Positions 49,101 through 57,690 of a stretch of 64,000 bases of DNA are shown piece after piece. A program made the translations under genes and the position numbers. Source of the stretch: Rhyacichthys aspro (lineage: Eukaryota; Chordata; Actinopteri; Gobiiformes; Rhyacichthyidae); contig CM072152.1 in the NCBI GenBank assembly GCA_036850595.1, positions 13,349,640 to 13,413,639 of the forward strand. The letters run 5' to 3'. The number at the start of each line of letters is the position of its first letter. Position 1 is the stretch's first letter. Under the pieces are notes generated by a model. It was not told where the DNA came from. It ran no database searches and saw only the letters and a program-made list of their open reading frames with translations.

Positions 49101-52100
49101 TTGAACAGCCTTTTGAAAAGACAGATAGTGTTTGTAATTGCTGTGGTGTGAAGGTTGATCTGCTCTTGATATTAGCTATTACAGTGATTTAGTGCTACAG
49201 AATAAAAATCATAATGTGTTGACTGAGCTATTTCAGCCCATTGACAGGCCAGTGTCATTTCAAATGAATCTTTCAAATTCAATCAGCTCAAAAAACCAAC
49301 CCTAAATACAGATAAAAACATACAAACAGCTATGTTGCTAAAACTTCCAAAGCAAATAATACATGAGAAATCTCAGTTCTACACTATGGACTGCATCAAG
49401 GACACACCATATACTGGATATAGATAATGCATCTCCCCATTTGCAGTGGCATATAGCATCTAAAAGCAGTTTAAATTTGTGGAGTCATATAAATGATAGA
49501 GGGAAGTGCTGTTATCGTCGAGGCTCTGGCCACTCTGACCCTTGAGTGGTTGTGCAGCAAGCTTGGTCCAAGCCATTAGAGCCCTCCCACTGAAGAAAAG
49601 AAACCCACTTCGCTTCCTACTCAGCAGCCCATTCAATTTAGTGCTCATCCCAGTCTCCCATTAGCACATTCATCAGGACAAGGCCATCAGCGGCTGCTCT
49701 TCTCTTTACATTACAGAGCTGTCACAATGTGGTGCAGTCACAGCTAAGGAGGGAATAGGTGGACTCAGTTTTGACCTGACAGAGCCAAGGGTCTTCTGTG
49801 AAACCGAATGGTTAAAGGAGGAGACTGGGAAGATTGAACCGTGGCCATAAGATGATTATTATAGACTGAGCATGGAATTAATTCCTTTGGTTACTATCCA
49901 TCTAACACAAGTAATAAATAATGAGTAGAGTTTAGATAAAGCTGATCACTCCTGCAGTCAGTACCTTGTAAAATAAACTGTTTTCACATCAATAAAATAT
50001 GGGAATCACTTTGATTCTGAAGACAACAGATTTTTACTTGACGGTGAATTGTAAATAAAAAGTTAATGCATGCATGTATAGTGAGTGTTTATTTGTAGAG
50101 ATATTTTGTGGTTGTCTTGTCTGCTCATGATTTTATGTTGCTGTTTAAAGCTTCAATATATTGAACTTATTAAGACAGTACTCATATCAAGTTAATCCTA
50201 CTGGTCTGGTAACTGTCACAGTCTGTACTGTAAAGTCAAAAACTGTGACTGATAATTCAGAAAAAAACTGTGCTGTTTGAGAGAATGACTACACTCTCAT
50301 TCAGTCAACTCTAATATAATATGCGCTGATGGGAAACAGTATCACAAACATCTGTGTGGAAGGCAGCCATCTGTTTGACCTGAGGAGTTCATGTGCCTGC
50401 TTGTCATGCTTGTACTCCCGCGTCTGAGGCAAAGGTCCAAATCCTTTCAGTCCTTTCGTGAAGAGATTTTGTTTAGTCAACGCCACAGGGTACGGCTTGG
50501 CACAATCGTCCTCTCATGTCTCAGGGACTGTAGTGATCAGCTGGACATTAAGGTCAGACACAGACCAACACATACAGTACAGAGCTGTCTTCAGGAACCA
50601 TTTTGAGCAAAAGATATAACAGAATCAAATGTTACGAGCTTTTATTGACTTTTTAAAGCTTCTTCTTCACAATGCCAGGTATAACATTCATCGTATAGTG
50701 ATGTTAACCCTGCAATGACTATAACAACAGTATTTATTGCAGCTTTGTAAGAGGCATCAAGGTCCAAGTTCCTTAAAATAACCCTGTCTTTGAATCACAG
50801 TTACTGATACCACTCACTTTATATTGCACAAGAGCAAACCTACTGAGACACTTTTTCTATTCTGCATTTTGTAAGATCAACCCTTTACTAATCGATTCAG
50901 TGTTGGTCTTCAGCCTTGGTACAGCTCTAAAAACGTTTGTATGCATTAAATGAAGGAAGTGTGTGTCATTGGAAATTCAGCTACTAATCTAATCACCAAC
51001 ATTTTTGGAAGTTATGGCCAAAATGAAGTGCACTCTAGAAAAACTGTTGTCTCAAAGCCACTTCAAAATCTATTCTCTCCTTTCTTCCAAAACAATAAAA
51101 GCTCAAAACAATAAAGCGTCATCGTAAAACGTGTTGCCAGGACGTGTCATGTGGAGTGTGTGTTGGAGCTTTGTTGATTGTTGACTCAAATTGTCAGCTT
51201 CCCCTGAGGGAAAACAGCCACGCACCACCGTACCTCAGGAATTACTTGTGTGTTAAATGATACCATAACTTCCAATAAAGGCTGGTGTCAACTTCAGTGA
51301 CAAAATAAGTCACATCCTTAACGGATCCTACGATAACGGCTGTGACAAAGAGTCCATGTGAACGTTCAAGCATTTGCTATGTGCTTTGGAAGTCTCAGAG
51401 ATGCACTGATGGACAAAATAAACAGATTTCAATGTTCAGTAAAGAGCTAGAGGAAAAAAAATGGTGGTTTCTGTCTGTTGACTTTTAATTTGTAGATTTC
51501 TCGTAATAGCATCAATGTGTCTGTTTAAATTAATCCACACGTGTCAAACTCCAAATGCAGCCCTTTGAAATGTGTTATGTGGCCCTCAAATAAATTTAGT
51601 AGGTGATATTTTTGTCACTAGATTTTATAGGATAAGCCAGTTTTTGCTACAAAGACAAATTTAACCTGTTAAAATCCACCAAAACCTGTGAAATCCTTCT
51701 AATACCTAATAAAATCCAACTAAAACCTGTAAAAATCCAACTAAAACCTGTTCAAATCCAACAAAACCTGTTAAATCCATCCATCAAAACCTGTGAATTA
51801 CTACTAATACCTGTTAAAATCCAACTAAAACCTGTCAAAATCAAACTAAAACCTATTAAAATCCAACCAATAGCTGTTCAAATCCAATGAAACCTGTTCA
51901 ATTCCAACTAAAACCTGATTAAAATCCAACTAAAACCTTTTCAAATCCAACTAAATCCTGTTCAAATACATCTAAAGCCTGTTCAAATTCAACTAAAACC
52001 TGTAAAAAAAGAAAAATAATGTTAAAGATAAGTTTTGTGAGACTCAAATGAAGATGAAGCCTCTATTCAAAATGTTCAAAAAGTTCCCCAAGTGTCACCA

Positions 52101-55100
52101 TCTTCAGCCCCTGAAAGGCTTCTTATTAACTATCGTGGCCCCTCACTACTTTGAGTTTGACACCACTGAATTATTCTGACAAATCTAAGCGACTGTTTCT
52201 TAGGACATAACTGACTACTTACGTTTCACAGAGATAAACATTCACGCTAACAACACAAGTGTGAGTGCTGTGACTGTCCAACAGCTGGCATCAAGCAGAA
52301 AAAGCCACTTTACTTATTTACACACCTGTAAAGGTACTGCAGATGTAACACTGCGGTCTCAACGTCAGGCTGAAGTGAGTGCTCATCAACGAAATGAGCA
52401 ATAAATCTCCTTAAGGTCACCTGAAAGTGACAATCATGAAATGGAGTGAACATTGAAAAGCCAGTTCACTTCCCCCTGCAGTCACATCAGCATCTAACTG
52501 TATCTGTACGTTCCATTTAAAGCCACGCAATGCAAAGATGCATGTTCAGAGATCCCTTTTGAAAACATACTCTATGATCTGTCTTCACCAACACAAAGGA
52601 CAGTCAAAATATTAAGTCAATTCATAAGAGCTTCAAATCCAAAGCACAATACTGACAGAAAAACAGAGAAAGAGACTGGCAGTACAGAGCCTGTGACGGA
52701 GAGGTTTCCCTGATGCACCATTTAACCTGTCAGCCGCATGGTCTCAGATAGCAGGGAGGTCGCGTGGGTGGCTGTTGGAGCGATTACAGGCTTTTTAGCA
52801 ACATCCCTGGGCCTATACTTAGCATGCGCATTGTTAATGTGCACCGATGAAACAGGATCTGGTTCGGGAGATACATACAGTACTTCTGAAGCTCTGACAT
52901 CCAAACTCCTGCAGCACGAGACACCCTTCACATCAGGGTCAGCTCCATTTTCTACTCCACACTGTCTCTCTATGAAAAATGCAAACTGTTTTCACTTGAA
53001 TCTACTGGAGCGGAGTGTTATTCGCTCTCTACTTCCTTGCTCTCACCACAAACAATACCTGATGAAAGAGGTTGTAAAGATATAAGACTGGGGTAGACAG
53101 AATATACTAAAGTCCTGCCCTGGCATGTTTCCTATCTTGAGTAATACCAGTCTATCGCTTTACTGTATCTGCCGGCATATGCAATACACATCGAGAGCAG
53201 CCTCTATTAATTAATGTCCCAATAGTTTACATTACAACTCCGTTCAGTACAAGCATGCCGAGCGCTGATAGCTGAAATTGATTTGCCCGTTTATTATGCT
53301 CAGATTAGGCTCTGAGCCAGAGATGTGCCACTGGCAGAGCAGCCAAGAATCAGAAAAGGGCTGTTTAGATTCACACTCAACACTTCAGTCAAGAGCTGCA
53401 TCGAAAAACACGCGCTCACTGTTGCACTGCTGTGATTTACCAAGTCAATTAGCTTGTGATTAAGATAATGAACCTGGCCAAGACGGCGGGAGCCTGAGAC
53501 TTATGTCAGCGCAGCGGTAATAATGAAGTAACAGAGCTTTGGATGTTCCAGAGTTCATTTCATTCATTAATAAATGTTTGGACAGGAATTTACTGAAGAC
53601 AGACCTGAAAAAAATGGTAATCAAATATTTGTCTCATTTTCAGTTTAACCTGTTTTCAGTGCCTCTGGTTCTCCTTGAAACAAAACATAGATTGAGAACT
53701 GTATGAATGAGCTGGTGTTCAGGAGTATTTCTATGAGTGACAAAAAAAATTCATGAGTCCCACAGCTTACAGGTCTTTGAATTATCTGCAACATGGAAAC
53801 TTATAGTAACTACTGGTGTCTATAAGTGTTCAGCTTTGGAGCAGATATCGTCTCTAGACAACAGCAGAAAGTATACAACTAATGTTAAAACCAAAGAGCT
53901 GCAAGTCGGATGCTGCCAGTAGCTGTACCATCTGCCACTGCCCAAACACAAAACAAACTGTGGGTGAAACTCACTCTAGCCATTCATGACCTGCCACAAG
54001 AAAGAATATCGTGTGGACGTATTGACTGAAAACACATCAAAGCAGCACTAAACTCTGCAGCATCTGAGTAAAAAAAAAAAAAACCTCACCCGAAAGAGTT
54101 CTGAAATGATATAATAAATATGAATCGAAAAGATCATCATCATGCATTTTAACTCATCACTTCCAAATACACTGTACACAGTAAAGTCCCTCAGACTGGG
54201 ATTATGCAAGCTCTGCTACTGTGTGCTACTAAACTCTGTAATACTATCCCATATCTCATCAAATACCACTGCATTCCTGCACGCTGCTCACAGAGGATTA
54301 CCAGATTACCGTATCTATACCATCGTGCAATATCTGGGTCACAATCAAGCTCTTAGCTCTGGGAAACAAAAAGGATAAGGGTACTGAAGTGATGGCTAGT
54401 GATGCACAATGGTATGATATTATCTCTTTAGTAAACATTGCAGTGTGACATGGAAATTCTCTTATGTAATCAGAATGCTACAATTGGAAAAGATTTGTCA
54501 AATAAAAAATGGAAATGTAGCTGTGTAATTTGTGAACGTATTGTCTGATTTTTTTTTTTTTTTTATCACTTACAGAGAGAGTTGTTGTCAGGGGCTTAAC
54601 ATTTGGGGGTCCTACAGAAAATTCTTCTAAATCCAATATAATGCTACTGAGCTTGTCACCGGATTATTGATTTTACAGCAACATCACGACTCCAGAAGAA
54701 GCACTTTGAGCATTCCCAAATAAATCAGGCATTAACAGTTAATTCAGCCCTATTTTTCCAAGCACAAGTTAGTTTTACGGCCTACGCAAACCTAATCCAC
54801 CTTTCCCCAGCTCTTTTCCCACCCGTCTCTTCTAATCACTCACCGGCCTTCCCCTCCTCTTTCTCCGACCTCATGTCCTCCTCGGCACAGGCTCCGCTCG
54901 ACTCCACTGTCAACTGTGGTATGAGCTCTCATAGCAGGTGAAAAAACACACAGCACACACAGGTACGAGCCAGCGAGCACACCATTCAAACCAGCTCACA
55001 CTGCCCCAGCCCAGCCTGACACTCCCAGTCCGTCTCTGCGTTGGCTCCACCCAGACAGGTTACCAGGAAGCAGTCCCCCCGAGAGACACACTTCCCTGTT

Positions 55101-57128
55101 CCTTTAGGATTTTCTGCCTCTACTGTCTCTCTGTTTCTCTCCCCCTTTTTGTGTTTAGCTGTTTAGCAACACACCCAAAAACAGTTTGAACAGCTCTCAC
55201 CCCACGCCCACTCCTGTTTTTCTTTATCTCTGATACTGACAGGAAAAGGGGGAGGGGCTCTGCAGCTCAGGTGAGATTTCAGGTGTTAGCAGTGCTCTCA
55301 CTCCATCTAACGGCCAAGAGCGAGCGCGCAGGAACGGCATGTTCAATCCCTGCCTTCAAAGAACAATATGTCCCTCTGTTTGGAAGCCAAGCTCGGTGTC
55401 TTACTTGAGTTTACATTACTCACTTCCTGAATCTGAATGTGAGGAGGCAAGCTGCGAATAAGAATGCAGCGTAGACTTCAAAATAAATCCCCTACAGACG
55501 TTACGGTGTGATATGAATTTCATGCTCCACAGCAGAGTTTGTGGTATGTGCAACATGCTGAGACTGGATATGGAAAGGTGTTCTCGATTGGTATCTGTAG
55601 CCTGCCAGGGATGTATGTCAGAAACTTCAAAATGAATAAATATGTCTTGTCCAGTTTGCCTCATGGTGTGCTTTGGCCCTAAAACCATGAGTCAGATCCA
55701 GATTCACACTGAGACAAACAGATTTGGTTTGTAAACAGAAAAAAGAGTGACATGTCTTTTTTTTGTGAACGAAGAGTTACAGTACGAAGGAAAGCTTGTC
55801 CTGGCTGTCAAAGGTTGAGGCTCAGAGTTTTAGCTTTGTACGGAGATCAAGAGTGCTTCAACCAGATACTTGTCACATGAGGCAATGGAGCTGTCTATCA
55901 CATGTTGACACTTTCTGGATTACCGCCAGCCTCGCTCTCTCTGACTGATCAGAGCGAAGTAAAACCAAGCAGTTCTATTTTAAACACTTTACATCGGGCT
56001 GGCATTATTGTAAAACATCATGATTGGTAGAACAATGATTTCACAGTTGTCCGAGCAGCTATAGACCCTCAAAGCACAGTCTTTACTACTTTAATTCTTT
56101 ACTTTCCCCTCCTCAGTGTCATATGTGATTCATTTTCCTTTAAAAGCCAGAGAGGAACCCTAAAAGCTTCAAATTTTCCTCCTCACTCTTCTGCTGCTTC
56201 TGTCTTTTTGTCACTGCACACGGTTGACCTGCCAGTCGGCGTTATCAGTGCTGGGAAGCTCAGGAAAAAAAGGGGGCAAGAGGACACGGCTTAATCCAAA
56301 AACTGAAGAGCACTGAACGAGAAAGAAAATGACGGACTAAAATGACGACCTAGAGTATGGAGAATGGAAATGACGTGCTTGTGCAATTAAGTAAAAAAAA
56401 TGGTTAGAAGAGGGTGAAAGAAAGGCATTGAAATTATGTCCAAGTCGAAAGAAAAGAGAGAATAGCAGTCCTTTTAATGATAAGAAAGGCATGGACGCAA
56501 AGCTGAGAGATCAATACACTCTTGATCAATACTCTTTCTGTGTGCATTATTACAGGCTGAGCACTTTGATTACAATTGAGAGACTATTGTATTTTGCCAC
56601 AGGCCATTTTGCAAAGCATTTGATTTCCCTCGGAGTGATTGAAGAAAATAAGTGGCCTTCCAATGCAATAATTGTAGCACACAACTCCAGTGCAATAAAA
56701 AAAAACACTGACATTAAAGCAATTTGCAAAGTGAAGTGTGTTTTCTCGAGCATAAAGAAGTCAATCACGTCGAAAGGGCCAATGGCGGCACTTGCACACG
56801 CTGCGTCGGGTGACAGAAGTTGTTATTTATCTGCTCCACATCAAAGCGCACGCTAAAAAAGTGAAGCCCTCGTGGCCCGGTGCTCCGAGCCGTTATCTGA
56901 TTGCCCGTGCAACCCCTTTGCTCCGGCGTTAACCTTACCAATCAAAGTAGACAGCTCTGTGTGTCTTTAAACTGCCAGGAGAAATCACAGTGCACACCAA
57001 GGTGTATTTTCAGGGCTTACCTTTGCCAAGTGAGCAGTCTGGAGTGCCGAAGTTGGCCAAAGTGGATATCTCGGTGGTGTAGCACATGTCTGTCACAAGT
57101 GTTTTCTGCCTGTGGTGCACAGATGAAT
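36945..57128 (-). CDS. kazn: Kazrin, coiled-coil and triple-SAM scaffold protein (5' end beyond window)
   Basis: Kazrin is a periplakin-interacting cortical and endosomal adaptor linked to desmosomes, keratinocyte differentiation and Rho/actin control. Shared coding exons, 5' to 3': 47600-47412, 46150-46014, 45427-45257, 43693-43513, 43378-43245, 43023-42900 (or to 42853), 40701-40514, 40433-40315, 40236-40005, 39786-39685, 39084-38918, 38828-38741, 37106-36945. Candidate 5' exons are 57128-57021 and an alternative first exon ending at 54844. Every junction keeps frame. With the alternative first exon the long form is 674 residues and the short form 337. Domains: coiled coil (about 11-180), Ser-rich linker with SRQPSVISDASAADGDRSST, basic KRKKKKEK, then three SAM domains (about 352-420, 428-500, 512-585) and a C-terminus ending EITNV. 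The coiled coil nearly matches human kazrin (LLREEVAQLQEEVHLLRQMK), which rules out the liprins. TMEM51 is the next gene in human too. Confidence 0.96.
37202..38581 (+). mobile_element. Decayed Tc1/mariner-type transposon in last kazrin intron
   Basis: This element of about 1.4 kb lies between the last two kazrin exons, opposite in orientation to the gene. Long imperfect terminal inverted repeats occupy about 37202-37375 and 38400-38581 (left GTGAACCTTTT matches right AAAAGGTTCAC), with TA at both outer borders. A second AAAAAGTATGTGAA copy near 37396, inside the left repeat, resembles the direct-repeat layout of IR/DR Tc1 elements. The inside carries broken transposase reading frames. It is a relic that cannot make its own transposase. 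Confidence 0.88.
37558..38377 (+). pseudogene. Tc1-type transposase pseudogene
   Basis: Fragments of a DDE transposase appear in different frames. An N-terminal helix-turn-helix part starts at an ATG at 37558 (KELSEDPRSTNLDLQEAEKG). WTDENK, holding the first catalytic Asp, is at about 37950-37967. QQDNDPKHRSKSTIEWLQQK, holding the second, is at about 38144. A C-terminal stretch ends ALISNY. Frameshifts and stops separate them. The region of the third catalytic residue reads SPEILWHDL, lacking the usual DLNPI residues between SP and E. It is clearly non-functional. Confidence 0.88.
38741..38828 (-). CDS. kazn: kazrin tail exon
   Basis: This is an 88-nt exon. The acceptor TACTTTGCAG|C is fixed by frame: of the several AG dinucleotides nearby, this is the one I found that keeps the downstream frame open. 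The donor is GGGAAG|GTACGG. It encodes SIAEQSSASSSPVTMNRFAE and ERKSMRRSGK, a Ser/Arg-rich tail. Confidence 0.85.
38918..39084 (-). CDS. kazn: kazrin SAM3 exon, second part
   Basis: This is a 167-nt exon, phase 0 in and phase 2 out. The acceptor is CAG|GAG and the donor CACAG|GTTATT, which is a weak donor. It encodes EFADNLQSKGIHGAVMALDP, then SFDTDSMAKALGIPSNKHML and HWHLYEEMKSLSVSH, completing SAM3. Confidence 0.94.
39685..39786 (-). CDS. kazn: kazrin SAM3 exon, first part
   Basis: This is a 102-nt symmetric phase 0-0 exon, with acceptor TCCTACAG|GCT and donor CTCAAG|GTGGGT. It encodes ALQARRTKCEQQDRDPIVWT and CHRVMKWIRDIDLK. It matches human ALQERRARCETQNIDPVVWT. Confidence 0.95.
40005..40236 (-). 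CDS. kazn: kazrin SAM2 exon
   Basis: This is a 232-nt exon, phase 2 in and phase 0 out. The acceptor is TTTTCCAG|A and the donor AAAGAG|GTCAGC. It encodes LSKASDMDHHWVATTWLSDV, GLPQYSQTFQTHLVDGRVLN and the rest of SAM2 to SFDKE. The second SAM is contained in one exon. Confidence 0.95.
40315..40433 (-). CDS. kazn: kazrin SAM1 exon, second part
   Basis: This is a 119-nt exon, phase 0 in and phase 2 out. The acceptor is GTCTTTAG|GTG and the donor CAAGG|GTGGGC. It encodes VLLGLTDEDLELGLGISNPI and HRRKLRLAIEDYRRAEGDQG, completing SAM1. Confidence 0.95.
40514..40701 (-). CDS. kazn: kazrin SAM1 exon, first part
   Basis: This is a 188-nt exon, phase 1 in and phase 0 out. The acceptor is CCCAAG|AC and the donor GGCAAG|GTACTG. 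It encodes DSDSLTQSLSDGEEQLDRLQ followed by the start of SAM1: MSQWRAGAVQAWLEVVMGMP and MYIRACSENVKSGK. It matches human kazrin HWKAGTVQAWLEVVMAMPMY. Confidence 0.95.
40943..40956 (+). promoter_or_regulatory. CTCF-like motif (exact match to degenerate core)
   Basis: CCACTAGATGGCAG fits CCASYAGRKGGCRS at every position. It lies in the kazrin intron between the short-isoform end exon and the first SAM exon. Confidence 0.4.
42853..43023 (-). CDS. kazn: kazrin exon with two alternative C-terminal fates (short-isoform stop)
   Basis: The exon starts SMEDLEDQKRKKKKEK and reaches GLFD. An internal donor, GATG|GTACAA at 42900/42899, leaves phase 1 and joins the SAM-coding exon at 40701 (GLFD then DSDS). 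If that donor is not used the frame continues GTTTPDYYIEEDADW to a TGA at 42855-42853. Short mammalian kazrin isoforms, as I recall, end in a similar acidic tail, so the choice appears conserved. The short form lacks all SAM domains. Confidence 0.92.
   Translation of the reverse strand, partial: SMEDLEDQKRKKKKEKMTLGSLSRVFTRGKQRKSLDPGLFDGTTTPDYYIEEDADW
43245..43378 (-). CDS. kazn: kazrin Ser-rich linker exon (SRQPSVISDAS...)
   Basis: This is a 134-nt exon, phase 1 in and phase 0 out. The acceptor is ACCTCCAG|CC and the donor TGTAAT|GTAAGA. It encodes AVVRISPGHSRQPSVISDAS, then AADGDRSSTPSDINSPRHRT and HSLCN. This is nearly the human sequence and is rich in likely phosphorylation sites. Confidence 0.95.
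43513..43693 (-). CDS. kazn: kazrin linker exon (AKQSLATLTKDVPKRHS...)
   Basis: This is a 181-nt exon, phase 0 in and phase 1 out. The acceptor is CTTTGTAG|GC and the donor GACAAG|GTACAA. It encodes AKQSLATLTKDVPKRHSLAM, NGSQEWVMHPDLPLTAAIRQ and SQQTLYHSHTTDRQ. It lies just downstream of the hAT-type insertion at 43943-44565 in the preceding intron. Confidence 0.95.
43943..44565. mobile_element. hAT-type non-autonomous element with 8-bp target duplication
   Basis: This 623-bp insertion has imperfect terminal inverted repeats: it starts CAGGGGTCATCAACTAA, and its other end read inward is CAGTGATTATCAACTGG. The flanking 8-mers TTTTAGAG (43935-43942) and CTTTAGAG (44566-44573) differ at one position. 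CAG termini, 8-bp duplications and GTGGCCC-type subterminal sequence are typical of hAT elements. No transposase is encoded. It lies in the kazrin intron between exons 45257 and 43693. Confidence 0.82.
45257..45427 (-). CDS. kazn: kazrin coiled-coil exon 3 (ESEDAVKALAKEKD...)
   Basis: This is a 171-nt symmetric phase 0-0 exon, with acceptor TCCTGCAG|GAG and donor ACCATG|GTGAGT. It encodes ESEDAVKALAKEKDMLEREK, then WDLRRQTKEATEQASILRSQ and IDMKENRIKELEAELTM. It is co-linear with human kazrin. Confidence 0.96.
46014..46150 (-). CDS. kazn: kazrin coiled-coil exon 2 (MKADRKRLK...)
   Basis: This is a 137-nt exon, phase 1 in and phase 0 out. The acceptor is TTGACAG|CT and the donor CGAAAG|GTACCA. 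It encodes AMKADRKRLKVEKTDLVSQM, then QQLYTTLESREEQLREFIRN and YDQHRK, almost identical to human. A CTCF-like motif (46231-46244) lies about 80 bp upstream. Confidence 0.96.
46231..46244 (+). promoter_or_regulatory. CTCF-like motif (exact match to degenerate core)
   Basis: CCAGTAGGGGGCAG fits CCASYAGRKGGCRS at every position. It lies about 80 bp upstream of the kazrin exon at 46150-46014. Confidence 0.45.
47412..47600 (-). CDS. kazn: kazrin coiled-coil exon 1 (VLLREEV...)
   Basis: This is a 189-nt phase 1-1 exon, with acceptor TTGCTGCAG|TG and donor TACAAG|GTGAGC. It encodes LLREEVAQLQEEVHLLRQMK, then EMLSRDLDESQG and ELRVQLGDKEQELDRAKEAL. The match to human kazrin is close throughout. Confidence 0.96.
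51536..52168. mobile_element. hAT-type non-autonomous element carrying a minisatellite
   Basis: This 633-bp insertion starts CACACGTGTCAAACTC, and its other end read inward is CAGTGGTGTCAAACTC. The flanking 8-mers AATTAATC (51528-51535) and AATTATTC (52169-52176) differ at one position. More than half of the interior is a degenerate tandem array. No transposase is present. It sits in the kazrin intron between the candidate alternative first exon and the exon at 47600. Confidence 0.82.
51663..52003 (+). repeat. Minisatellite inside hAT-type element (about 21-bp unit)
   Basis: About 16 degenerate units built on AAATCCAACTAAAACCTGTT. They share the consensus of the array at 9668-10016, including the preceding TTATGTGGCCCTCA block (here about 51579-51592). 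Confidence 0.88.
54844..54874 (-). CDS. kazn: Candidate alternative first coding exon of kazrin
   Basis: An ATG at 54874 opens 31 coding nt (MRSEKEEGKA plus one base) before the donor GCCG|GTGAGT. An in-frame TGA lies 19 codons upstream, so the frame starts here. The phase-1 end joins the shared exon at 47600 to give ...GKAVLLREEV, matching the VLLREEV start of that exon in human kazrin. The upstream sequence (about 54880-55260) has promoter-like GC-rich stretches. Mammalian kazrin is known to use several alternative first exons. Confidence 0.6.
56430..56850. promoter_or_regulatory. kazn: Candidate conserved non-coding element in a kazrin intron
   Basis: About 400 bp of non-repetitive, evenly mixed sequence with developmental-enhancer-like texture (GATTACAATTGAG, GCAAAGCATTTGATTTCC, GTGATTGAAGAAAATAAGTGG, GGGCCAATGGCGGC). 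It is open in one plus-strand frame for 142 codons and partly open on the minus strand too, but neither product resembles a known protein. No alignment was possible, so this is a texture-based call. Confidence 0.3.
57021..57128 (-). CDS. kazn: Candidate upstream kazrin coding exon (phase 1-1, 108 nt)
   Basis: On the minus strand a pyrimidine-rich acceptor (TTTTCTCGCCCTGCAG) precedes 108 nt that are open throughout in one frame, followed by the donor GGCAAAG|GTAAGC. The frame reads SSVHHRQKTLVTD then MCYTTEISTLANFGTPDC and SLGK, ending in phase 1. This is exactly the phase needed by the acceptor of the next shared exon (47600). The exon could be internal or could supply a start at the ATG at 57087. 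I do not recognise the peptide from mammalian kazrin, so this could be a fish-specific or little-known isoform exon. Confidence 0.55.
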
Positions 57129-57539
57129 CTGCAGGGCGAGAAAATGAACTATGAAGTCACTTGAATCTGATAAGTCACTCAGCAAGTTTATCTCACATTG
57201 TGCTGTATGGTTAAAATGTGAAGGTTTGTTACAAAAAGCTTTTATGACATAGTAAAGATGTTAATTGCCAATAAGGATACAAGAGATTACTTTTTGGGTG
57301 GTCTTTTACATCACTTTGCACCACTACTTGGAGTTGTGAGCCCCAGTTGCCCTCAGTCAAGCATAAAAGAGAGGTTCTGTTGATGCAGGTATTAAAATGT
57401 CTTGTTTCAACAGATGTTTTTGCATTAACATTAAAGTGAATGATATTTGTTAACACTGATTGATGCTGTTGGGATTTACTGTATTTTCTTGCACAATCTG
57501 AAGTTCAATGAAGTTAGAATTGGTTATACTTTGACTTTT

Positions 57540-57690
57540 GTTAAAGCCACCCTGTGTAACTTTTATCCAGTAGAGGGCACAGACCTCTCAACAGACTCTT
57601 TGTGTTGTTACGAAAGCAGCTTCATTTTACAGACGTTATTTGTTTTTGAAACAAAGCCATCCAAACTGGCAAGTTAAGAGGAAAAAAAGG
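57540..57690. repeat. Dispersed fish repeat fragment with CTCF-like motif
   Basis: The block starting TTAAAGCCACCCTGTGTAAC and continuing CCAGTAGAGGGCACAGACC looks like a short interspersed element seen repeatedly in fish genomes. CCAGTAGAGGGCAC at 57567-57580 fits the CTCF core CCASYAGRKGGCRS exactly. A similar TTTTGTTAAAGCTACTCTG sequence is at about 47342-47360. Confidence 0.4.

Larger units (their letters stand above)
47601..54843 (-). other. kazn: kazrin intron upstream of the first shared coiled-coil exon
   Basis: This 7.2-kb intron lies between the candidate alternative first exon and the shared exon at 47600. Apart from the hAT-type element at 51536-52168 I see only unremarkable AT-rich DNA. 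No further kazrin-like exon is recognised. Confidence 0.55.

Noticed and set aside
56428..56856. 142-codon plus-strand frame
   Set aside because: No recognisable domain or signal, low-complexity lysine codons and no splice context; kept only as a candidate non-coding element.
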